Assembly: GCA_002085465.1 (NCBI GenBank)
Contig: NBML01000088.1
Coordinates: 1 to 11,332, forward strand
Length of the DNA: 11,332 nt
DNA from: Desulfobacteraceae bacterium 4572_89
GTDB taxonomy: Bacteria; Desulfobacterota; Desulfobacteria; Desulfobacterales; Desulfobacteraceae
Direction of reading: 5' to 3'
The notes under the pieces were generated by a model that was given only the letters and a program-made list of their open reading frames with translations, made no database searches and was not told the origin of the DNA. Below are positions 7,336 through 11,332 of this stretch, piece by piece. Numbering within the stretch: position 1 is the stretch's first letter; each line of letters begins with the position of its first letter. The translations under genes were made by a program, and so were the position numbers.

Positions 7336-7707
7336 ATGGGCAAAACATTCAGAGTGGGAAACCGGGAATCCAAACTGCTTTCGCGTATTGAATCATCCAA
7401 GGAGAGAGAGAGATACCGGGCCATAGCGGCCGTTCGAGACAACATTGACCCCTTCAGCAACAAAGTGGCCATGAAGCTTGTGGAGACCGGCCTCATTGAA
7501 ACCGTCAGTAAAAACTCCATCCAGGACCAGATCGCCAAATGCCTGGACAAACTCACCAGGGCAGAGGACTTTGATATGATATCTACTTCTGCATCCATAA
7601 AGAGACAGCCAAACTTCCGGCAGCCTCCTGATGTCAATCGGAGCGTCAGCTGTCTGGAAAAAGACCGGGGCGTCCTTGTTCAATGGGACACTCTGGTTTG
7701 TCAATGA
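7336..7707 (+). CDS. Hypothetical protein, C-terminal part possibly frameshifted
   Basis: 123-residue reading frame with ATG at 7336 and AAGGA 8 bases upstream. I do not recognise the family. Residues 1-80 (MGKTFRVGNRESKLLSRIES ... LDKLTRAEDFD) look genuine: charged, helical, and with codon use like the neighbouring genes. From about residue 81 codon use becomes less typical, and the tail (KRQPNFRQPPDVNRSVSCLE...) looks less protein-like. The +1 frame over 7601-7723 reads SGSLLMSIGASAVWKKTGAS and ends NETLKP, so a frameshift or small deletion near 7580-7600 is possible. An opposing frame on the minus strand (7393-7809) is also open but has no ribosome site that I trust. No membrane segment or signal peptide is seen in the first 80 residues. 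A direct repeat GGTTTAAAAA occurs twice just upstream (7298-7320). Confidence 0.5.
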   Translation: MGKTFRVGNRESKLLSRIESSKERERYRAIAAVRDNIDPFSNKVAMKLVETGLIETVSKNSIQDQIAKCLDKLTRAEDFDMISTSASIKRQPNFRQPPDVNRSVSCLEKDRGVLVQWDTLVCQ

Positions 7708-8154
7708 GACCTTAAAACCGTAAATCCGGGGTTCTGCACCGGCATCTCCGGTCAAAGGATCCTTGGAAATTTCAGGTAGAGTTCCCCCCCCCTTCACCTC
7801 CTGATTCACCCCATAGCATGGTGTTAAAACTGATCGCCATTCACTAAATTTATCCCTGAAATTCAGCCATTATCCAACGACACCCTATCCTTATCAAAAA
7901 CCGATTTTGCACGAAAAGAGGTGCTTCCACAAAGGATATTCACCTCCCTGCACCCCTGACAAAGCATCCCATTGAATTTACTTCTTGACTTCTATAAATT
8001 ATTGGCTATTATCAAATATTATATGCATATACAAAAAAAATCATAAACAGTTTTCACATCCATAATAGATCCTACATATCATTCAGTAAAAAATTACATT
8101 TTTTTTAACAAGCCAAATACATCTCAAATTTCACAACAGACTTCAGGAGGAGGT
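7708..8154. other. Non-coding stretch, AT-rich in its second half
   Basis: No convincing gene. It contains an open +1 frame to 7723 (see the hypothetical gene upstream), a small hairpin ACCGG-CATCT-CCGGT near 7738-7752 with no T-run, and a run of nine C's at 7784-7792. From about 7980 to 8130 the DNA is strongly AT-rich, carrying one good promoter candidate and many A/T tracts that could bend DNA. It ends in the strong ribosome site AGGAGGAGG (8145-8153) of the next gene. Confidence 0.6.
7985..8012 (+). promoter_or_regulatory. Sigma70-type promoter candidate for the 189-residue protein
   Basis: TTGACT (7985-7990), a 16-bp spacer and TATTAT (8007-8012), 142 bp ahead of the start at 8155. The match to TTGACA/TATAAT is good, but the AT-rich setting raises the chance of a false hit. 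The implied 5' leader of about 135 bases is AT-rich without an obvious structure. Confidence 0.45.
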
Positions 8155-8724
8155 ATGAGCGACTTTTTAAAAAATCTGAGAAGCAATCAGAGGGGCCAGA
8201 GGCCTGGAGGCCCTACACGTAAGGACATGGACGGACATTTCTATCCAAATGACAGGCGCAAAATGAAGGATCGAAGATCAATGCAGGGTGCCTATGAAAC
8301 TTCCGGTACCAGGCTCGGCGAAGCCTTCGCAGAGAATATTCCATTTATCAAGGAGTCCATGACACAGATAGCAACTTCCCTGGAACGACTATCTGAATCC
8401 CAGGAGAGCCTGGAGCAGACCCGGGTGGAACAGAGCAGAGCCATTGCTAATTTTTTAAACAACCTGAACCTCATACTGGAAGAGAAGGTGACGCCCTTTC
8501 TTGAGAAGGCAGGGCAACGGGCTGAAACCCCTCCAAAGGTCACTACCAGTTATGCATCAGGGACCCACCATACAAAAGATGAGGTCATAAGCGTCATAAA
8601 GACCATGCGGAAAAACCGTTCAACCTTTGCTGAAATTGCCGAACATCTGACAAAAGAGGGCATACCTACCTTCTCGGGAAGAGGAGACTGGCATGCCCAG
8701 ACCATTCATCGATTATGCAAATAA
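8155..8724 (+). CDS. Coiled-coil protein with C-terminal recombinase-like HTH, function unknown
   Basis: 189 residues, ATG at 8155 behind AGGAGG (8145-8150), the strongest ribosome site in the window. Layout: a basic, flexible N-terminus (1-45) with 'TRKDMDGHFYPNDRRKMKDRR'-type charged repeats; a probable coiled coil (about 65-118: SMTQIATSLERLSESQESLE, QSRAIANFLNNLNLILEEKV); a linker with 'TTSYASGTHHTKDEV'; and a C-terminal domain (about 142-189) reading 'TFAEIAEHLTKEGIPTFSGR ... WHAQTIHRLCK'. That last pattern is the one in the 'Recombinase' domain of large serine recombinases, where it binds DNA, but no serine catalytic domain is present. Similar proteins occur in sulfate reducers to my knowledge; no function is established. 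A DNA-binding or nucleoid-associated role is inference. It converges on the TetR gene with a 3-bp gap. Confidence 0.85.
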   Translation: MSDFLKNLRSNQRGQRPGGPTRKDMDGHFYPNDRRKMKDRRSMQGAYETSGTRLGEAFAENIPFIKESMTQIATSLERLSESQESLEQTRVEQSRAIANFLNNLNLILEEKVTPFLEKAGQRAETPPKVTTSYASGTHHTKDEVISVIKTMRKNRSTFAEIAEHLTKEGIPTFSGRGDWHAQTIHRLCK

Positions 8725-8727
8725 CCC

Positions 8728-9315
8728 TTATTTTACCTTAAGCCCCTGGACGATGATTTCAAAGGCCATCTCCAGGGTCTGTTTCACAAAATCCTTATCA
8801 TTGTTAAGCAGTCTTTTGCTGTCCACCCATAACACCACTCCTGAATAGGTAGCCCAGAGTATATCAGCAAGGGCCACCGGATGCCTCTCCACAAACACCC
8901 CCTGTTCAATACCCTCTTTAACAATGGAGGTGATGGTGCTCAAAGCCTCGGCAGAGGTCTCGCCCGACTGAAGATGAAACAGGTTGATGAGCACCAGAGG
9001 GTCATGCTCATAGACCATGATAAAGGCATCTTTTAAGGCATGGAGTTTCTCCTCCGCTCCCATATCATCTCTATCGACAAAGGACTTCAACTCACGGGTC
9101 AGGAACTGAAGGATATTAATGGAAAGGGAGGTGTGGAGCTCCTCCTTATTCTTGAAATAGAGATACAGCGTGCCCGGACTGAGCTCAGCCTCACTTGCAA
9201 TCTCCTCCATGGTAGCCCGGTTAAACCCCTTTGCTGAAAAGACCTTCTTGGCCGCATCCATAATCTGGCCGCGCCTTAATTTCTTCTCTCTCTGTTTTCT
9301 CTCTTGTATTCCCAT
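8728..9315 (-). CDS. TetR/AcrR family transcriptional regulator
   Basis: 195 residues, usual TetR length. The N-terminal DNA-binding domain spans about residues 13-60, with the helix-turn-helix at about 35-54 (TMEEIASEAELSPGTLYLYF) followed by the typical 'KNKEEL'. The C-terminal ligand and dimer domain (about 65-195) is helical with no recognisable ligand signature. The ATG at 9313-9315 has GGAG just upstream. The gene product is expected to repress a nearby target when no ligand is bound, but the next genes are the unknown 189-residue protein (convergent) and the broken rmlD (same strand, upstream), and neither is an obvious target. The palindrome at 9346-9366 suggests self-regulation. Confidence 0.92.
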   Translation of the reverse strand: MGIQERKQREKKLRRGQIMDAAKKVFSAKGFNRATMEEIASEAELSPGTLYLYFKNKEELHTSLSINILQFLTRELKSFVDRDDMGAEEKLHALKDAFIMVYEHDPLVLINLFHLQSGETSAEALSTITSIVKEGIEQGVFVERHPVALADILWATYSGVVLWVDSKRLLNNDKDFVKQTLEMAFEIIVQGLKVK

Positions 9316-9345
9316 ACTCCAACCTCATTATATTGTGAACGCAAT

Positions 9346-9366
9346 TTATTAACTATTAACTAATAA
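9346..9366. promoter_or_regulatory. Imperfect palindrome upstream of the TetR gene, possible operator
   Basis: TTATTA (9346-9351) and TAATAA (9361-9366) face each other across 9 bp; inside these, TA/TA positions are also symmetric, giving 16 of 20 symmetric positions about a central base. It lies 31 bp upstream of the TetR start codon, where an autorepressor would bind. The site is pure AT except for two C's, so chance symmetry is possible. Confidence 0.35.
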
Positions 9367-9412
9367 CCGCCTATGGAATACAGCTCTGACTGAAAAATCG
9401 CAAGAAAAATTT

Positions 9413-10238
9413 TTAAATTTTAGTGGAAAATTCGTTTAAAAGCTCCGGCCTGAATCTGGATACAAACTGATCCACACCATGGCGCCATCCGGTCATTTTA
9501 TTCAGATGAGCTGTTTTCAAACGGCTGTTTTCTAAAATTGAGTTCATGGGGCGTCTTGCAGGGGTGGGATACTCACTTGAAGAACAGGCAAGAAGAGCGT
9601 GGGGAACATCCATCTTTTTTAAAAAATAGGAGGCAAGCTCAAACCATGAGCAGTACCCCTCGGAGGTGGCGTGATAGATACCCTGCCCCCCCATGATGAT
9701 AAGCCTCTCCAACAGATCTATTGGGGTCCTCCAGGGCGAGTCTCAGCATGGTTTTTAAAAAATTACCGCCATGGGCACCATAGAGCCAGGCAGTGCGGAG
9801 AATGACAAATTTATCGGTATGGGCTGCGATGCGCCTCTCCCCTTCGAGTTTGGACTTTCCATAAACCGACAGGGGTGAGGTTTCAGACTCTTCGTAATAT
9901 GCCGAGGGCGGCTCCTTTAATCCATCAAACACATAATCAGTGGAGACATGAACCAGGAGAGCTCCAACAGCCTCACACGCCTCGGCAAGAAACCCAGGCC
10001 CCCGTGCATTAACAGCCCACGCACCTGCCTGATCGGTTTCGCAGCCATCAACATCAGTGTATGCCGCACAATTTATCACCACCCCAGGCCTGAAATCCAT
10101 AATCTCGCTCTCCACCACCTTCCTGTCGGTGATATCGCACCCGGGTCTGTCAAACTGCCTGATCTCATTGCCGTTTCGGAATACCCGCATACAATCGCTG
10201 CCCAAAAGCCCATTGCTTCCGCTGATCATTATCCGCAT
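9413..10238 (-). pseudogene. rmlD: dTDP-4-dehydrorhamnose reductase, broken by an out-of-frame deletion
   Basis: The enzyme normally makes dTDP-L-rhamnose by NAD(P)H reduction, for surface polysaccharide. Reading from ATG 10238 (GGAGAG ribosome site), residues 1-173 are good RmlD: GSNGLLG (7-13, cofactor loop), INCAAYTDVDGCE (55-67), VSTDYVFDG (98-106), the catalytic pair Tyr126/Lys130 in VYGKSK, and RTAWLYGAHGGNFLKTMLRL (148-167). After 'LEDPN' the frame goes out of register at about 9718-9725. The C-terminal part resumes in another frame (IDLLERLIIMGGQGIYHATS ... YPTPARRPMNSILENSRL) to the stop at 9413. The conserved segment that should lie between, with the 'DQxGxPT' motif, is missing. About 275 residues are coded against roughly 295 for the family. 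No other rml gene is adjacent. As written, it would give a truncated 211-residue product. Confidence 0.88.
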
Positions 10239-10259
10239 GATCTCTCCATAGATAGTGGT

Positions 10260-10505
10260 ACCTAAAAATTGCATTCTCTGTTTTGAGTTTTGGATGATAT
10301 GTCGTCATATTCGACAGTTACAGCCTATTTTCATGGGTCTGCCACTCACCAAAGTTACGGCAGGCCAAAACTCAAAACAATCGCACCCTCCGGGAGCGCC
10401 CTTTGGCCGGATCTGCTTTTGTTCCCGGACATTTGCGGTAGACGACTACAGCTACATGTCCGGCGCCTTGCATATCCGGCCAAATGACGCTTGCAATTTT
10501 TAGGT
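10260..10505. repeat. Three-armed inverted-repeat element (MITE-like or structured RNA)
   Basis: Perfect 14-bp terminal inverted repeats, ACCTAAAAATTGCA (10260-10273) and its complement (10492-10505). Inside are two separate arms. Arm A is a perfect 15-bp pair, TGTTTTGAGTTTTGG (10279-10293) with 10365-10379, and contains CTGCC/GGCAG nested within it. Arm B is a perfect 11-bp pair, TTTGGCCGGAT (10402-10412) with 10474-10484, and contains CCGGACAT (10425-10432)/ATGTCCGG (10456-10463) and a GTAG-ACGA-CTAC tip. No open frame of note and no transposase. It begins 22 bp upstream of the rmlD start codon. No clear target-site duplication is seen. Confidence 0.7.
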
Positions 10506-10601
10506 GATAATTGAAAATTTAATTTTAAGTGTAAACCGTTTTATGGGTCCAGACAAGTATTTTAAAAGAGTTTTCCCTTTGCCCCACTTAATCTTTCCTG
10601 T

Positions 10602-10680
10602 ATAACGAGCAGGATGCGTTGCATCACAACAAAGATAGAAACTGGCACATCCCGACACTCTGACTGATGCAGTTTCATAT
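10602..10680 (-). repeat. Dispersed intergenic repeat, copy 2 (short form)
   Basis: Read on the minus strand, this begins ATATGAAACTGCATCAG (10680-10664, 17 of 17 with copy 1), continues GAGTG, GGATGTGCC and then TTGTGATGCAACGCATC and ends CGTTAT, in the same order as 2536-2676. It lacks the roughly 60-bp hairpin insert of copy 1. It sits between the three-armed element and the structured leader of the CoA transferase. Confidence 0.75.
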
Positions 10681-10731
10681 AAATCCACATGTCCTGGCGG
10701 ACACAACAAAGCATGAAACTCGACAGACTGA

Positions 10732-10872
10732 GGCGGCCGGGAGCAGGTATTGCCCGTAGCGGATTAAATGGCAGCGGTCAGCATAGACGCTGAAGGAGCT
10801 GCCATTTCCCTCGGAGCAAATCATGGATGATTTGCGAGAATGAGCGGAGGGTAATACCTGTTTCCGGCCGCC
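10732..10872 (+). ncRNA. Multibranch structured element upstream of the CoA transferase
   Basis: A 24-bp closing stem pairs 10732-10755 with 10849-10872; the three non-Watson-Crick positions are all G-T when read on the plus strand, so they pair in plus-strand RNA but not in the opposite transcript. Inside are two hairpins: AAATGGCAGC (10766-10775) with 10798-10807, containing TCAGC/GCTGA at its tip, and GCAAATCA (10816-10823) with TGATTTGC (10828-10835) around a TGGA tetraloop. An AGCGGA motif lies in both junction strands (10758 and 10843). It ends 41 bp before the CoA-transferase start and has the same orientation, so it could be a cis-regulatory leader; it may instead be a repeat-derived RNA. 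No known riboswitch class is recognised. Confidence 0.6.
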
Positions 10873-10913
10873 GGATCGAAGCGAGTTGCATAAAAAAAAA
10901 GAGGAGGCAATCC

Positions 10914-11332
10914 ATGACACAATCCATCTATTGGGCCGACAGCTATGTGGAGAAGCGCTGTGATGCAAAGAAAGCTTTAGGTCACATCCGGCCGGGACAG
11001 AGAATATTCATCGGTTCTTCCTGTGGAGAACCCCAGCATCTGGTCCTGGAACTTGCCGGACTCTCCGCCCGTTTCACCGATCTTGAGATCGTTCGACTTC
11101 TCTGCCTGGACACGTCACCCATCACCCTCATCGCCAATCGCTCCCATTCCCAGCTGTTCAACATCCGCTCCTTTTACCTGGGATCCGCCAAGCCCAGACG
11201 ACTTGCCCGCAACATCAGGTTCAACACCCCCATCAACCTCTCCCAGGTGCCCAACCTGTTCAAAACCAGACGCCTTCCCATTGATGTTGCCCTGATTCAG
11301 GTCTCCCCCCCCGACGACTTCGGCTGGATGAG
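10914..11332 (+). CDS. Acetyl-CoA hydrolase/transferase-family CoA transferase, 5' part
   Basis: The first 139 codons are present; the gene runs off the window. ATG at 10914 with GAGGAGG 6 bases upstream. The start MTQSIYWADSYVEKRCDAKK followed by 'LGHIRPGQRIFIGSSCGEPQHLVLEL' matches the N-terminal domain of the acetyl-CoA hydrolase/4-hydroxybutyrate CoA-transferase family (class I CoA transferases, which work through a glutamyl-CoA intermediate whose Glu lies beyond this window). The 'YW.DSY.EK' opening is what I associate with the longer forms that carry a C-terminal GNAT acetyltransferase domain, common in deltaproteobacteria; this cannot be verified here. Such enzymes move CoA between short-chain acids in the cytosol; the substrate is unknown. 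A run of eight C's at 11305-11312 is a possible slippage site. The structured element at 10732-10872 lies directly upstream. Confidence 0.85.
   Translation, partial: MTQSIYWADSYVEKRCDAKKALGHIRPGQRIFIGSSCGEPQHLVLELAGLSARFTDLEIVRLLCLDTSPITLIANRSHSQLFNIRSFYLGSAKPRRLARNIRFNTPINLSQVPNLFKTRRLPIDVALIQVSPPDDFGWM

Noticed and set aside
7784..7792. Run of nine C's as a phase-variation switch
   Set aside because: It does not lie within a supported gene or between promoter elements, so a switching role has no support.
7393..7809. 138-residue minus-strand frame opposite the hypothetical gene
   Set aside because: Its second half is the exact antisense of the well-formed first 80 codons of the plus-strand gene, and it begins near a C9 run without a convincing ribosome site. 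It is kept only as an alternative for 7600-7800.
8725..8727. Terminator between the convergent 189-residue protein gene and the TetR gene
   Set aside because: Only 3 bp separate the stop codons and I find no inverted repeat followed by a T-run around them.
9639..10274. N-terminal extension MQFLGTTIYGEI of RmlD
   Set aside because: The extension reads into the inverted-repeat element and has no ribosome site; MRIMISGSNG at 10238 matches the family start and has GGAGAG upstream.
10260..10505. Integron attC site or CRISPR-like unit
   Set aside because: The terminal repeats lack the attC core triplets and no integrase is present; there are no regularly spaced direct repeats, so CRISPR does not fit.
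10500..10709. 69-residue open frame on the minus strand
   Set aside because: It runs through repeat copy 2, has no ribosome site and no protein-like composition (many Cys in a row of unrelated patches); it is a by-product of the repeat.
10712..10731. ATGAAACT...CTGAG resembling the left end of the dispersed repeat
   Set aside because: Only about 15 scattered matches and no following repeat blocks; too short to count as a fourth copy.

Overview
The window looks like chromosomal DNA of a sulfate-reducing deltaproteobacterium, most likely Desulfobacterales (Desulfobacteraceae-like). This is inferred from a GC content a little above 50%, an ACT-domain/PFL-family gene pair, a DUF4911-miaB-map gene order with a SEC-C-tagged methionine aminopeptidase, a 189-residue coiled-coil/HTH protein of a type I associate with this group, and a CoA-transferase of the GNAT-fusion type. 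No search was run, so the taxonomy is inference.

Layout: (1) 1-1485, plus strand: the last 33 codons of a small ACT-domain protein, then a full-length PFL-family (UPF0210) protein. (2) 1520-2508: a fosmidomycin-resistance-type MFS transporter broken by two out-of-frame internal deletions. (3) 2674-5122, minus strand: the compact operon DUF4911 > miaB > map (tRNA modification and N-terminal methionine removal). (4) 5123-5490: intergenic DNA with twelve phased heptamer repeats, a hairpin and a copy of a dispersed repeat that runs into the start of recJ. (5) 5491-7215: intact recJ. (6) 7336-8724: two proteins of unknown function separated by about 450 bp of AT-rich DNA with a good promoter candidate. 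(7) 8728-9315, minus: TetR-type regulator with a palindrome upstream. (8) 9413-10238, minus: dTDP-4-dehydrorhamnose reductase (rmlD/rfbD) broken by a deletion that removes part of the substrate-binding half. (9) 10260-10872: a 600-bp cluster of three different structured elements and no gene. (10) 10914-end: the first 139 codons of an acetyl-CoA hydrolase/transferase-type CoA transferase.

The housekeeping genes (map, miaB, recJ) are intact with all recognisable catalytic residues. What stands out is non-coding: a dispersed repeat family with three copies in 8 kb, a 246-bp three-armed inverted-repeat element, and a roughly 141-nt multibranch structure upstream of the CoA transferase whose three imperfect pairs are all G-U in the sense strand, which points to RNA. 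The three small out-of-frame deletions in two genes are either real gene decay or assembly collapse, and raw reads would decide which. I see no defence system, CRISPR array, tRNA, rRNA or complete insertion sequence.
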